Shown piece after piece: positions 1 to 8,636 of a stretch of 46,229 bases of DNA. The notes under the pieces were generated by a model. It was not told the DNA's origin and did not search any database. It saw only the letters and a list, made by a program, of their open reading frames with translations. The stretch is from Candidatus Moraniibacteriota bacterium (GTDB lineage: Bacteria > Patescibacteriota > Minisyncoccia > Moranbacterales > UBA1568). The stretch lies in assembly GCA_013334245.1 (NCBI GenBank), contig JAAXXZ010000010.1, forward strand, positions 1 through 46,229. Direction: 5' to 3'. The position numbers and the translations under genes are program-made. The stretch's first letter is position 1, and each line of letters begins with the position of its first letter.

Positions 1-2
1 AA

Positions 3-584
3 AAGACGGTGAAATACATACAGATCTTCCACAATCACGGGAAGGAAGCCGGCGCGTCAATCGCTCATCCGCATTCCCAGCTCATGGCTATCCCGGTCAT
101 CTCGCCATACATCGATCTTCAGCTTCGAGGGGCGGAACTGTATTTCCGGAACCATCGGGCGAACGTGTTCCAGACGATTCTCGATCACGAGCATGAGACG
201 GGAAAGCGGTTCGTGTACGAGAACGAGCATTTCCTCGTATTCTGTCCGTTCGCGTCGCGAGTCGCCTTTGAGACCTGGGTCATGCCGAAGCGTTCCGAGA
301 ATCCGTATTTCGAACGTATAACCGACGAGGAAAAGATTGCGCTTGCGGACGCTCTCCAAAAATCGCTTCAGGCCATCAGGGATGGGCTTGGGGATCCTTC
401 ATTCAATTTTTTTCTGAATACGGCACCGTGCGATGGTCGGGAATACCCGCATTACCGGTGGCATCTCGAGATACTTCCGAAGACGTCCGTGTGGGCCGGG
501 TTCGAACTCTCGACCGGCATAGAGGTCTCGACCATAGAGCCGGAGCGTGCCGCCGAATATCTCCGCGAACAGTTGGCTGCGTAG
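3..584 (+). CDS. galT: galactose-1-phosphate uridylyltransferase, C-terminal part (cut by window edge)
   Basis: This is the C-terminal part of a HIT-superfamily nucleotidyltransferase of the GalT type. The reading frame is open to the left edge, so the true start lies outside; a GTG at 9 is internal to the conserved block. A His-x-His-x-Gln active-site motif (HPHSQ) follows a HNHGKEAGAS stretch, and a second GalT-type block (HYRWHLEILP) lies near the C-terminus. The family transfers UMP between UDP-glucose and galactose-1-phosphate. In small genomes such enzymes may act on other sugar-1-phosphates or ADP, so the substrate is inferred. It stops 44 bases before tpiA and leads a sugar-catabolism cluster. 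Confidence 0.85.
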   Translation, partial: KTVKYIQIFHNHGKEAGASIAHPHSQLMAIPVISPYIDLQLRGAELYFRNHRANVFQTILDHEHETGKRFVYENEHFLVFCPFASRVAFETWVMPKRSENPYFERITDEEKIALADALQKSLQAIRDGLGDPSFNFFLNTAPCDGREYPHYRWHLEILPKTSVWAGFELSTGIEVSTIEPERAAEYLREQLAA

Positions 585-628
585 GAAGGAAGCGAGACCG
601 CATATCTGGCAATACCGAAACCGGTCCT

Positions 629-1432
629 ATGAACAAACGCTACGTAATCGGAAACCTGAAGATGAATCCGAACTCCGTGTCCGAGACGGAGCAATATCTT
701 TACACACTCCGGAAGGAGCTTTTCGGGAAGCGTATCGACGGCGTCGAGACGGTCGTCACGCCTCCCTCGGTGTATCTGGAGCGCTTCTCGCGCGAACTTC
801 CCGAGCATATCCTTCTCGGTGCCCAAGACGTCTTCTGGGAAAAGGAGGGATCGTTTACCGGTCAGGTATCCACCGCCATGCTTCGCGATCTCCATTGCGG
901 TTTCACCCTTATCGGGCACAGCGAGCGCCGCACGTATGGGCATGAGACGGACATGGAGGTCGGGTGGAAGGTTCGGGCCGCGCTTCATGAGAACATCCGT
1001 CCCATACTCTGTGTCGGCGAAACATCCGAGGAACGGGATCGCGGGGAGGAGGCGGATTCCGTTTCCAAACAGGTGACACTCGCGTTTCACGAGGTATCCC
1101 CATTGATGGCCGAACGGATACTGGTGGCGTATGAGCCGAGGTGGGCCATTGGCACGGATGCGACCCCGGAGTCCGAGGATATCCTCGAGATGCGGATCGT
1201 GATTCATCGGGCGCTCGCGGAAATGTACGGCCCCGCGGTCGCGGACAAGATTCCCGTGCTGTATGGGGGATCGGTAAAGGCCGCCTTGCTCGACCGGGTC
1301 TGTTTCGAGCCCCGTATGGACGGTGTGTTGGTCGGTCGCGAGAGCCTGTATCCGCATGAGCTGATCCGCATCGCGCAGTCGGTCGGTGCATATGGCGTAT
1401 CTGAGTCGGACGGTATCGAACATCATTCCTGA
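629..1432 (+). CDS. tpiA: triosephosphate isomerase
   Basis: Interconverts dihydroxyacetone phosphate and glyceraldehyde-3-phosphate in the cytosol. The 267-residue product has the family's usual length. The catalytic lysine is at about residue 11 (GNLKMNP, where NWKMN is usual), the catalytic histidine at about 97 in IGHSERR, the catalytic glutamate at about 169 in AYEPRWAIGT, and the phosphate-binding loop is LYGGSVK. The ATG at 629 was chosen because the protein begins there with the conserved first strand (RYVIGNLKMN). An in-frame extension to 428 overlaps galT and has no family similarity. The next gene, fba, follows after 12 bases, so the two are almost certainly co-transcribed. Confidence 0.95.
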   Translation: MNKRYVIGNLKMNPNSVSETEQYLYTLRKELFGKRIDGVETVVTPPSVYLERFSRELPEHILLGAQDVFWEKEGSFTGQVSTAMLRDLHCGFTLIGHSERRTYGHETDMEVGWKVRAALHENIRPILCVGETSEERDRGEEADSVSKQVTLAFHEVSPLMAERILVAYEPRWAIGTDATPESEDILEMRIVIHRALAEMYGPAVADKIPVLYGGSVKAALLDRVCFEPRMDGVLVGRESLYPHELIRIAQSVGAYGVSESDGIEHHS

Positions 1433-1444
1433 AATTCCCATATT

Positions 1445-2302
1445 ATGATCGTCACCACGAAGGTATTGTTGGAAAAGGCCAAGCAGGACGGATATGCCGT
1501 CGGCGCGTTCAATACCGTGAATCTCGAAACGACCAAGGCGATACTCGATGCGGCCGAGGAGCTTTCCTCGCCGGTCATCGTGCAGCTGACCGAGAAGACG
1601 ATGGAGTATGCCGGCGGTCGCGTACTGTTTTCGCTCATCCGGAACATGGCCGAATTCTATCACTCACATATCCCGGTGGCGATCCATCTCGATCACGGGA
1701 AAAGCTACGAGATCGTGGAGCGGGCGATCGAGATCGGATTGCCTTCGGTCATGTACGACGGCTCGCGGCACACCTATTCCGACAATGTCCGGACGACGAA
1801 AAAAGTCGTGGAGCTTGCCCATTCGAAAGGCGTATCGGTCCAGGCGGAGCTTGGAAACGTCCCGTATCTTTCTGAAGTGCACGGAGCCATCGACTGGGAC
1901 GAGTACATGACCGACCCTGACGAGGCGATACGCTTCGTGGGCGAGACCGGCATCGATACGCTCGCGGTCGCGATCGGGAACGCCCATGGTTTCGCGGCGG
2001 AACGTTCCGAGCCGGATTACGAACGACTCTCGAGAATTTCGGAAAGGGTTTCCATCCCACTCATCCTGCACGGGGCGTCCGATTGGGAGGATGGCCGTGC
2101 CGAAGAGGTTATACGTCGCGGGATTTCCTGCTTCAACGTCGATACGGCGATCAAGCTCGCGTTCGTGGGAACGTTGACCCGCGTGATCGGCGAGGGCGAC
2201 AAGACTGACATAAGGAGCGTTCTCGAGCCGGCGCGCGATGCGGTGAAGGAGGAAGTGAAACGGAAGATGCGCCTCTACGGAAGTGCCGGAAAGGCGAAAT
2301 AG
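1445..2302 (+). CDS. fba: class II fructose-bisphosphate aldolase
   Basis: Zinc-dependent aldolase that splits fructose-1,6-bisphosphate into two triose phosphates; closely related family members act on tagatose-bisphosphate. In the 285-residue protein the HLDHG motif supplies the catalytic Asp (about D83) and the first zinc His (H84). Further zinc ligands are the histidines in GNAHG (about H181) and LHGAS (about H209). The C-terminal ARDAVKEEVKRKMRLYGSAGK tail is typical of the class. It lies between tpiA and gap, which supports a role in glycolysis. The start at 1445 opens directly with the conserved IVTTKVLLEKA segment. Confidence 0.95.
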   Translation: MIVTTKVLLEKAKQDGYAVGAFNTVNLETTKAILDAAEELSSPVIVQLTEKTMEYAGGRVLFSLIRNMAEFYHSHIPVAIHLDHGKSYEIVERAIEIGLPSVMYDGSRHTYSDNVRTTKKVVELAHSKGVSVQAELGNVPYLSEVHGAIDWDEYMTDPDEAIRFVGETGIDTLAVAIGNAHGFAAERSEPDYERLSRISERVSIPLILHGASDWEDGRAEEVIRRGISCFNVDTAIKLAFVGTLTRVIGEGDKTDIRSVLEPARDAVKEEVKRKMRLYGSAGKAK

Positions 2303-2390
2303 GCAAAAGGTACGGGCGAAACGTCGAAAGACGAGACGAGGATACGATGTCGGGAGAAACCGAAAACGTAAACATCAATAACGCAAAGAT

Positions 2391-3389
2391 ATGCCAGTGA
2401 AACGGATAGCCATCAACGGGTTCGGTCGGATCGGTCGTTCAGCCTTCAAGATCGCCCTTGAAAGGAAGGGAGCGGAGGTCGTCGCCATCAACGACCTTAC
2501 GGACGCGACGACGCTCGCGCATCTGCTTCGTTATGACACGGCGTACGGGACCTATCGTCGCGAGGTCACGTCGGAACCAGGAGCGATCATCGTCGACGGG
2601 AAGCGGTATCCCGTGTATGCGGAACCGGATCCGAAGAAACTTCCCTGGGAAGACCTCGGCGTGGATGTGGTCCTGGAGTGCACCGGACGGTTCGTTGACG
2701 GCGAGTCCGCCGGACAGCATCTGACGGCCGGCGCGAAGAAGGTCGTCCTTTCGGCCCCTCCGAAGGGGGAGAACGAGATCCCGACGTATCTCATCGGCGT
2801 GAACGACCGTGAATACAAGGGCGAGCCGATCATCTCGAACGCGTCATGCACGACCAACTGTCTCGCCCCGGTCGCCAAGATCGTCGAGGAGGAGTTCGGC
2901 ATCGTCAAGGCGATGATGACGACGATACATTCGTATACGGCGGATCAGAATCTTCAGGACGGACCGCATAAGGATTTCCGTCGCGCCCGTGCCGCTGCCC
3001 AGAACATCGTACCGACTTCGACCGGCGCGGCCGTTTCCGTGACCCGACTTCTGCCGCAGATCGGGGGGAAATTCGACGGGTTGGCCGTGCGTGTCCCGAC
3101 CATAGTCACGTCCCTGACCGACTTCACCTTTCTTGTCGGAAGGAAGACGACCGCCGAGGAAGTCAACGCCGTGATAGAGGCGGCAAGCCATGAGAAGGAA
3201 TATTCGAGAGCGCTCGCCGTGACGAGGGAGCCGCTGGTCTCTTCGGATTTCATAGGCAATCCTTTTTCGAGCATAGTCGATCTCTCTCTGACCAAGGTGG
3301 TGGACGGCGACCTCGTGAAGGTGATGGCGTGGTATGACAACGAGTGGGGATATTCGAACCGTCTTGTCGAGCTTGCCGAACAGATTTAG
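2391..3389 (+). CDS. gap: type I glyceraldehyde-3-phosphate dehydrogenase
   Basis: Oxidises and phosphorylates glyceraldehyde-3-phosphate with NAD(P)+. The 332-residue protein has the N-terminal Rossmann motif INGFGRIGR, the catalytic cysteine at about 153 in SNASCTTNCLAP, the TTIHSYT block carrying the catalytic histidine, and the C-terminal WYDNEWGYSNR signature. It is full length and appears functional. An 88-base spacer separates it from fba; no confident promoter was seen there. The gene completes a tpiA-fba-gap run of lower glycolysis. Confidence 0.97.
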   Translation: MPVKRIAINGFGRIGRSAFKIALERKGAEVVAINDLTDATTLAHLLRYDTAYGTYRREVTSEPGAIIVDGKRYPVYAEPDPKKLPWEDLGVDVVLECTGRFVDGESAGQHLTAGAKKVVLSAPPKGENEIPTYLIGVNDREYKGEPIISNASCTTNCLAPVAKIVEEEFGIVKAMMTTIHSYTADQNLQDGPHKDFRRARAAAQNIVPTSTGAAVSVTRLLPQIGGKFDGLAVRVPTIVTSLTDFTFLVGRKTTAEEVNAVIEAASHEKEYSRALAVTREPLVSSDFIGNPFSSIVDLSLTKVVDGDLVKVMAWYDNEWGYSNRLVELAEQI

Positions 3390-3421
3390 ATTCCGATTAT
3401 AACTTTCGACTTTCAACCGTC

Positions 3422-5017
3422 ATGTACGACCTTCTGATCAGGAACGGCACCGTGATCGACGGCTCGGGAACTCCTATGTTCCGGGCAGATGTCGCCGTGA
3501 AGGAGGACAGGATCGTCATGATCGGCGACCTTCGTGACGCGACGGCCGAGAAGGTGATCGATGCCGCCGGGTGCTATGTTTCGCCGGGATTCATCGACGT
3601 GAACAATCACTCCGACACCTACTGGGAGATTTTCCGGAATCCGGGCATGCACGGTATGCTCCTGCAGGGCGTTACGACGATCGTGGGCGGCAACTCGGGC
3701 GCCTCGCTCGCCCCGCTTATCGAACCCGAGAGTATCCGCGCGATCCAGAAATGGACGGACGTCGATGCCGTGAGCTTCAATTGGCTCTCGATGAAAGAGT
3801 TTCTCGCGGAAATGGAGCAGCGTCCGTTGTCCGTGAACTTCGCGACCCTTGCCGGTCACGGGACGATCCGTCGCGGCGTGCTCCGGAATCCGACCAAGAC
3901 CCCGTCCGAAAACGATCTTTCCACGATGCGATTGCTGTTGCGCCGGGCACTGGACGAGGGAGCCATAGGTTTCTCGACCGGACTCAAATTCACGCATGCG
4001 CGATTGGCCGAGAATCGTGAGATCGCCGGGTTTCTCGAACTGGCAGCGAAACGCAAGCGTGTCTATGCGACATACATCCGCGATGAGGGATCCGAGTTGT
4101 TGCGGTCGATCGAGGAAGCCATCGTGCTGGCGAAGGAGGCCGGTGTCGCGCTTCACATCTCTCACCTTAAGGCGGTGGGGAAGCGGAACTGGCATCTGTT
4201 CGGCGAAGCGCTCGATACGGTTCGGAACGCGGCCCAGGACGGCCTCGACGTGAGTTTCGACGTCTATCCGTATACGGCGAGCGGATCCGTACTCTACACC
4301 CTTCTTCCCGATTGGGTTACCGAGAGCGGTCGGAAGACGACCCTGCATCGCTTGGGGGACTTCAAGGTCCGGCAGGCCGCGATACGCGATATGCGGGAGA
4401 GCGGGCTCGATTATGCCGGCATGAAACTGTTCATCTCGAACCTGAGCCCGATGACCGGCCCGAGGACGGTGGAAGAGATAGCGAAGTCGCAACGGAAGGC
4501 TCCGGAGGAGGTCGTGATCGACATTCTGCTCGGAAGCGGCGGGCGTGCCATCGTTTCACTCGAGGTTTCGAGTCCCGAAAACGTCGCGAAAGCTGTGCAA
4601 CATCCGTTTTCCATCATAAGTTCGAACGGTGTGGGATATTCGGCGGAATACGGGTCGACCGGAAATATGGCCCATCCGAGAAACTTCGGCACGTTCCCGA
4701 AGGTGTTCGCGGAATATGTTCGCGGACGCCAGACCCTTTCGTGGGAAGAGGCGGTGCACAAGATGACCGGGAAGCCGGCGACGAAGTTCGGACTCGCGGA
4801 CCGCGGCTTCTTGCGGGAAAAAGCCAAGGCTGATATCGTGATATTCGATCCGGCGACCATCGTTGATCGCTCCACGATGGACGATCCGTTCCGGTATCCG
4901 GACGGAATCCGCGCGGTGATCGTCGGCGGGAGAATCACGGCCGAGAACGGGGTCTGGAACGGCACCCGAGCTGGTGAGACGATACGGAGTCGCCGACACG
5001 GATTTCTACGGGGGTAG
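3422..5017 (+). CDS. amidohydrolase of the N-acyl-D-amino-acid deacylase family with altered metal ligands
   Basis: The 531-residue protein has the overall plan of D-aminoacylase and dihydroorotase-like amidohydrolases. There is an N-terminal beta-sandwich strand (LLIRNGTVIDGSG), a TIM barrel, HISHLK at about 245-250, DVYPYTASG, and the C-terminal HPRNFGTFPKV and KADIVIFDP blocks. Several metal ligands of the characterised family are changed. The usual HxH after GFID reads NNH (N61-H63), the usual GNCG reads GNSG (S92), and the usual SDG reads SNG (N402). It may therefore bind one metal or none, or use another substrate, so the deacylase name gives only the fold. The ATG at 3422 opens the conserved first strand. 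It lies 26 bases before murD. Confidence 0.75.
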   Translation: MYDLLIRNGTVIDGSGTPMFRADVAVKEDRIVMIGDLRDATAEKVIDAAGCYVSPGFIDVNNHSDTYWEIFRNPGMHGMLLQGVTTIVGGNSGASLAPLIEPESIRAIQKWTDVDAVSFNWLSMKEFLAEMEQRPLSVNFATLAGHGTIRRGVLRNPTKTPSENDLSTMRLLLRRALDEGAIGFSTGLKFTHARLAENREIAGFLELAAKRKRVYATYIRDEGSELLRSIEEAIVLAKEAGVALHISHLKAVGKRNWHLFGEALDTVRNAAQDGLDVSFDVYPYTASGSVLYTLLPDWVTESGRKTTLHRLGDFKVRQAAIRDMRESGLDYAGMKLFISNLSPMTGPRTVEEIAKSQRKAPEEVVIDILLGSGGRAIVSLEVSSPENVAKAVQHPFSIISSNGVGYSAEYGSTGNMAHPRNFGTFPKVFAEYVRGRQTLSWEEAVHKMTGKPATKFGLADRGFLREKAKADIVIFDPATIVDRSTMDDPFRYPDGIRAVIVGGRITAENGVWNGTRAGETIRSRRHGFLRG

Positions 5018-5043
5018 CTTTGCGAGGGGAATGGCGACACATT

Positions 5044-6456
5044 ATGAGGAAAGAGGATCTCAAGGGGAAGCGGGTGACCGTGTTCGGGCTCGGCGTGAAT
5101 GAGGGCGGGGTCGGAACCGTGGAGTTTCTGGAGCACTCCGGTGTCCGAGACATCGTCGTCACTGACATGAAGCGACGCGAGCGTCTGCTTCCGTCACTGA
5201 ACCGGCTTTCCCGTTACGGGAATATCACGTATGTCCTCGGGCAGCATCGGCCCGAGGATTTTTCGCGGACGGATCTGGTCGTGAAGAACCCGGTGATACC
5301 GTGGACGAACGAATACGTCCGTCTCGCCGAATCGCAAGGGATTCCGGTCGAGATGGATTCGGGTATCTTCTTCGAGAACTGCGAGAATCCGATCATCGGG
5401 GTGACCGGCACGAAGGGGAAGACGACGACTTCAAGCATGATCGCCCATGTCTTTCGGGAATCGGGACGAGGCGTCGTTCCGGTCGGCATCGGTCGCGCGC
5501 CGGTGCTCGGCGCCCTTGGCCGGATCCGCGCGAAGGACACGGTCGTGTTCGAACTGTCGAGTTGGAGGCTTTCGGCGCTCCGCCGCTTGAAAAGGAGCCC
5601 CAATATTGCCGTCTTCACGAATTTTTTCCCCGATCATCTCGACCATTACCGGTCGATGTCCGAATATCTCTCGGATAAGAAGGCGCTCTACGAGTTTCAG
5701 AAAAAAGGCGACATCCGTATCGTCGATATGACGCTCGGTTTTGCCGACGATCAAAATGTCCTATCGGAGTACGTCCCGTTCTCGGCAGCCGGTGGCCCGC
5801 TCGAACGTGGCGCGTTCTTCTCGGGAGACGAGGCGGTCATCGTGCGTGGTGGGGAGCGGACAGTCCTCTTTCGGAAGTCCGATCTGCGGATTCACGGAGG
5901 CCACGTTCTTGCGGCGGCGCTTCCGGCGGCATCGGCGGCATTCGTGTCGGGTATCCCGTCGGAAAAAATCTCGGCCGCGTTGCGGACGTTTCGCGGGCTT
6001 CCTCACCGGGTCGAGATCGTCGCGGAACATCGTGGCATCACGTTCTATGACGATTCCGCCGCGACGGTCCCGGAAGCAGCGGTTTCAGCTCTGCGCTCGT
6101 TTGATCGTCCCGTTATCATCATCGCGGGAGGTTCCGACAAGCGGCTCGATTTCGGATCGTTGGCGGAAGAAATCCTGCGGAAGGCCAAGGGCGCCGTCTT
6201 TTTCGAAGGACCAGGAACGGAGCGATTGCTTCGGGAAATCAGAAGCCGTCTCCCCGAATCGGAGAAGGATCGTCGGTTTGAGACGGTGTCCGATATGGGG
6301 AAGGCCGTCGAGCTCGCATACCGATCGGCGGAGCCCGGCGACATCGTGCTTCTCTCGCCCGGGGCCGCGAGTTTCAGTCTGTTCCAAAACGAGTTCGACC
6401 GGGGCGAACAATTTCAGGATGCGGTCAGGAACGGTATCATGAAGAACAAGCGGTAG
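5044..6456 (+). CDS. murD: UDP-N-acetylmuramoylalanine--D-glutamate ligase (MurD-type Mur ligase)
   Basis: ATP-dependent ligase that adds glutamate to UDP-MurNAc-L-Ala in cytosolic peptidoglycan synthesis. The 470-residue protein has an N-terminal Rossmann-like domain (VFGLGVNEGG), the ATP-binding loop GTKGKTT at about 122-128, FELSSWRL (ELSSFQL in typical MurD), NFFPDHLDHY, the HNAL-like region, and the C-terminal IIIAGGSDKRLDF block. The ATG at 5044 was chosen over an upstream in-frame start because it leads straight into the first conserved strand. A second MurD-like ligase fused to MurL occurs at 34996-37518, so this copy may be the D-Glu-specific enzyme or a divergent paralogue. Confidence 0.85.
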   Translation: MRKEDLKGKRVTVFGLGVNEGGVGTVEFLEHSGVRDIVVTDMKRRERLLPSLNRLSRYGNITYVLGQHRPEDFSRTDLVVKNPVIPWTNEYVRLAESQGIPVEMDSGIFFENCENPIIGVTGTKGKTTTSSMIAHVFRESGRGVVPVGIGRAPVLGALGRIRAKDTVVFELSSWRLSALRRLKRSPNIAVFTNFFPDHLDHYRSMSEYLSDKKALYEFQKKGDIRIVDMTLGFADDQNVLSEYVPFSAAGGPLERGAFFSGDEAVIVRGGERTVLFRKSDLRIHGGHVLAAALPAASAAFVSGIPSEKISAALRTFRGLPHRVEIVAEHRGITFYDDSAATVPEAAVSALRSFDRPVIIIAGGSDKRLDFGSLAEEILRKAKGAVFFEGPGTERLLREIRSRLPESEKDRRFETVSDMGKAVELAYRSAEPGDIVLLSPGAASFSLFQNEFDRGEQFQDAVRNGIMKNKR

Positions 6457-6483
6457 GAATCATTCATCATGTATTGAAAACAT

Positions 6484-7443
6484 ATGGTATACGACGTCAT
6501 CATCATCGGGGGAGGACCGGCGGGAGTCACGGCCGGGGTATATGCCGCCCGCAAGAAGATGAAGTGCCTGCTTCTTGCCGGAACGATCGGCGGGTCATCG
6601 TCGATATCTGCGACCATCGAGAACTGGATCGGCGAGCCTTCGATCACCGGGGTCGGATTCGGGCAGCGGCTCGAAGCGCATCTCCGCGCGCAGGAAGGAA
6701 TCGATATCCGTACGGACGAAGCGGTCACGGGCATCGGCAGGAACGACGGTACGACCTTTCTGGTGACGACGGAAAAAGGGGAGACGTTCGAAACGAAATC
6801 CGTCATCGTCGCGTCCGGTGTACGGCATCGTCACCTCGGCGTTCCCGGCGAAGATCTGTTTCAGGGGAAAGGGGTCGCATACTGTTCGACCTGTGATGCG
6901 CCGTTTTTCCGGAACAAGACGGTCACGGTCGTCGGCGGTGGCAACTGCGCGCTCGAGGCGGTGGAGGACCTTCTGCCGTATGCGACGAAGGTGACGATCC
7001 TGACGATCGATCCGGAGTTCACGGGCGATCCCGTCCTCCGTGAGCGCGTGCTCGGATCCGAAAAGGTGAGCGCGATCCGGAACGCTAGGTCCGAGGAGAT
7101 CGTCGGTGAGCGCAAGGTGACCGCGCTTCGGTATGAGGACCTGTCGACGGGTGAGCGTCGCGAACTCCCGTGCGACGGTGTCTTCGTCGAGATCGGCATG
7201 ATGCCGAATTCCGAACTTGCCCGTGATCTGGTGGAGCGTACGCGAGGTGGCGAGATTGTCGTGAACCCGCGGACGTTCGAGACGTCGTGTCCGGGAATCT
7301 TCGCGGCCGGAGACGTGACGGACCAGCCGTATCGGCAGAACAACATATCAGCGGGGCAGGGGGCGGTCGCGTCGCTCTCCGCATACGATTTCGTCCGAGG
7401 TGCCGGAGCAGGTAACCCGACAGCGGTCGTTTCGGGTGATTGA
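6484..7443 (+). CDS. trxB: thioredoxin reductase (NADPH)
   Basis: Flavoprotein that passes electrons from NADPH to thioredoxin. The 319-residue protein shows the FAD-binding GGGPAG at residues 9-14, the redox-active C134-S-T-C137 followed by DAPFF, a second Rossmann motif GGGNCA at about 151-156 (family consensus GGGDSA), and the C-terminal FAAGDVTDQPYRQ FAD block. It is full length. It follows murD by 27 bases, and a well-formed promoter for the next gene overlaps its last codons. No thioredoxin gene is visible in the window. Confidence 0.93.
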   Translation: MVYDVIIIGGGPAGVTAGVYAARKKMKCLLLAGTIGGSSSISATIENWIGEPSITGVGFGQRLEAHLRAQEGIDIRTDEAVTGIGRNDGTTFLVTTEKGETFETKSVIVASGVRHRHLGVPGEDLFQGKGVAYCSTCDAPFFRNKTVTVVGGGNCALEAVEDLLPYATKVTILTIDPEFTGDPVLRERVLGSEKVSAIRNARSEEIVGERKVTALRYEDLSTGERRELPCDGVFVEIGMMPNSELARDLVERTRGGEIVVNPRTFETSCPGIFAAGDVTDQPYRQNNISAGQGAVASLSAYDFVRGAGAGNPTAVVSGD

Positions 7444-7468
7444 CCGGTCGGTTTTTTCGTGCTATAAT
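7440..7468 (+). promoter_or_regulatory. sigma-70-type promoter upstream of the CAP-domain gene
   Basis: TTGACC (7440-7445), a 17-base spacer, then TATAAT (7463-7468). The -35 overlaps the trxB stop codon. Transcription should start near 7475, giving a leader of about 70 bases that contains the hairpin at 7487-7520. Confidence 0.8.
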
Positions 7469-7486
7469 GGAGCCATGGAAGGATAG

Positions 7487-7520
7487 AAAGCGGGTGTTTC
7501 ACGGGTGAAACAGCCGCTTT
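7487..7520 (+). terminator. strong hairpin in the leader of the CAP gene (terminator or attenuator)
   Basis: AAAGCGG (7487-7493) pairs with CCGCTTT (7514-7520), and TGTTTCAC (7495-7502) with GTGAAACA (7505-7512), with a single G-G mismatch between. It is followed by a pyrimidine-rich run (TTCCTTCTTT) rather than a clean T tract. It lies downstream of the 7440-7468 promoter, so it could end trxB transcripts, attenuate the next gene, or protect its mRNA. Confidence 0.55.
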
Positions 7521-7545
7521 TCCTTCTTTATACCGAAACAAACAC

Positions 7546-8337
7546 ATGAAACGGTCGACCATCATCATATTAATAGCCCTTCTCCTTATCCCGGCCGGGA
7601 ACGTCTTTGCGGCCGGTTCGGCGTCACCGTGGGTGGAACAGGCCGTGAAACTCGCGAACGGTGAACGGAAGCAGCGCGGAATCGCCGAGCTGTCGGTCAG
7701 TAATACGCTCGAGAAGGCTGCAGCGCTCAAATTGGCCGACATGGAAAAGAGCGGATACTTCGCGCATACGTCGCCGGCCGGTCTGACCCCGTGGTATTTC
7801 ATGGATAAGGCGGATTACGGGTACCGGTATGCCGGAGAGAACCTCGCGATTCATTTCAATGATCCGGAGAGCGAGCACCTTGCCTGGATGAAAAGTGAAA
7901 AGCATTGTCAGAACGTCCTGGATCCACGTTTTCGTGAGATAGGGATTGCCGTGAAGAAGACATACTTCGAAGGGCGTGAGACGATGCTGGTCGTCGAGAT
8001 GTTCGGTACGCGACCAGGTCAGGAGGTCCAGACGTCTTTGACGAAGGAGGATGCTCTCGCGATGTGCAAAGGGGAACTCCCGGCGGTTTCCGGGGTCTCT
8101 CAGCAGCGGGGGAACGACGGAACAGACACTTCCGGGCGCATCGCGCTGTTCTCGAACATGAACGTTCCCAAGATCGACACGCTCGCCAAGGAGGCTGCGG
8201 CGATAGGGGAAGGCCGATACGATATCGCCCAACTCGTTTCCGTCCTGGTCTTCGCGCTGACCCAGATCGTCGCGGTATCGCTGTTCACGCGGTTGCTCCT
8301 TTCACGTGAGACGCGCGAGGGCGTGTATCTTTCCTGA
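7546..8337 (+). CDS. secreted CAP/SCP-domain protein with C-terminal membrane anchor
   Basis: The 263-residue protein starts with a clear signal peptide (KR then a hydrophobic core, cleavage near VFA-AGS at about residue 22). A CAP (SCP/PR-1-like) domain covers about 30-165. Its conserved features are VKLANGERKQRG, the His in YFAHTSP, GENLA, and HCQNVLDPRFREIGIAV. A low-complexity linker leads to a hydrophobic helix at about 227-249 followed by RETREG, so the protein is probably anchored with the CAP domain outside. Bacterial CAP proteins are widespread and mostly of unknown role; cell-wall or host-surface contact is possible but not shown here. It has its own promoter and is followed by a terminator. 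Confidence 0.88.
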   Translation: MKRSTIIILIALLLIPAGNVFAAGSASPWVEQAVKLANGERKQRGIAELSVSNTLEKAAALKLADMEKSGYFAHTSPAGLTPWYFMDKADYGYRYAGENLAIHFNDPESEHLAWMKSEKHCQNVLDPRFREIGIAVKKTYFEGRETMLVVEMFGTRPGQEVQTSLTKEDALAMCKGELPAVSGVSQQRGNDGTDTSGRIALFSNMNVPKIDTLAKEAAAIGEGRYDIAQLVSVLVFALTQIVAVSLFTRLLLSRETREGVYLS

Positions 8338-8600
8338 CCCCGCTTTCGAGCGGGAGGGAGTGTCCCCGATGTGCGGACGTTCCCTTCCGGCCGAAAGGCA
8401 CGGAACGTACCTTGAAAAAAACAAACAGAAAAACGAACACAAAAACATTAGGAATAGGAACGAATCCTCCTTCCTCCTGTCCGGCCGCGCTTCGCGTTCC
8501 CGGCAGAAACACATACAAGAACAACCCCTGACGGGGTTTTCTTTTTGTCCGGAAGTCCGCGGGGCGTTCCGGAGTCGCGCGTACGGAGCTCTTTCCCGGC
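8338..8600 (+). other. non-coding spacer with hairpins
   Basis: No coding sequence is supported here. Right after the CAP stop, CCCGCT TTCG AGCGGG (8339-8354) forms a tetraloop hairpin. A longer imperfect stem joins ACGTTCC near 8380 with GGAACGT near 8402. An A-rich stretch (about 8413-8460) follows, and the spacer ends with the terminator at 8523-8546. It could be a structured 3' UTR or a small RNA; nothing identifies a known RNA family. Confidence 0.5.
8523..8546 (+). terminator. rho-independent terminator after the CAP gene
   Basis: AACCCC (8523-8528), loop TGAC, GGGGTT (8533-8538), then TTCTTTTT. This is a compact, classical intrinsic terminator. Confidence 0.8.
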
Positions 8601-8629
8601 TTGATTTATAGGCCTGTCTGGGGTAGAAT
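8601..8629 (+). promoter_or_regulatory. promoter of murA, probably giving a leaderless mRNA
   Basis: TTGATT (8601-8606), a 17-base spacer, and TAGAAT (8624-8629). The predicted transcription start (about 8636-8637) coincides with the murA ATG at 8637. Confidence 0.7.
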
Positions 8630-8636
8630 GGCACAC

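Noticed and set aside
452-1663. 403-residue open frame antisense to galT/tpiA
   Set aside because: It mirrors strong, recognisable genes on the + strand and has Arg/His-rich composition typical of a shadow frame in GC-rich DNA.
8338-8600. Known structural RNA (RNase P, SRP, tmRNA, 6S) in the spacer
   Set aside because: None of the conserved core motifs of these RNAs was found; only small hairpins and a terminator.
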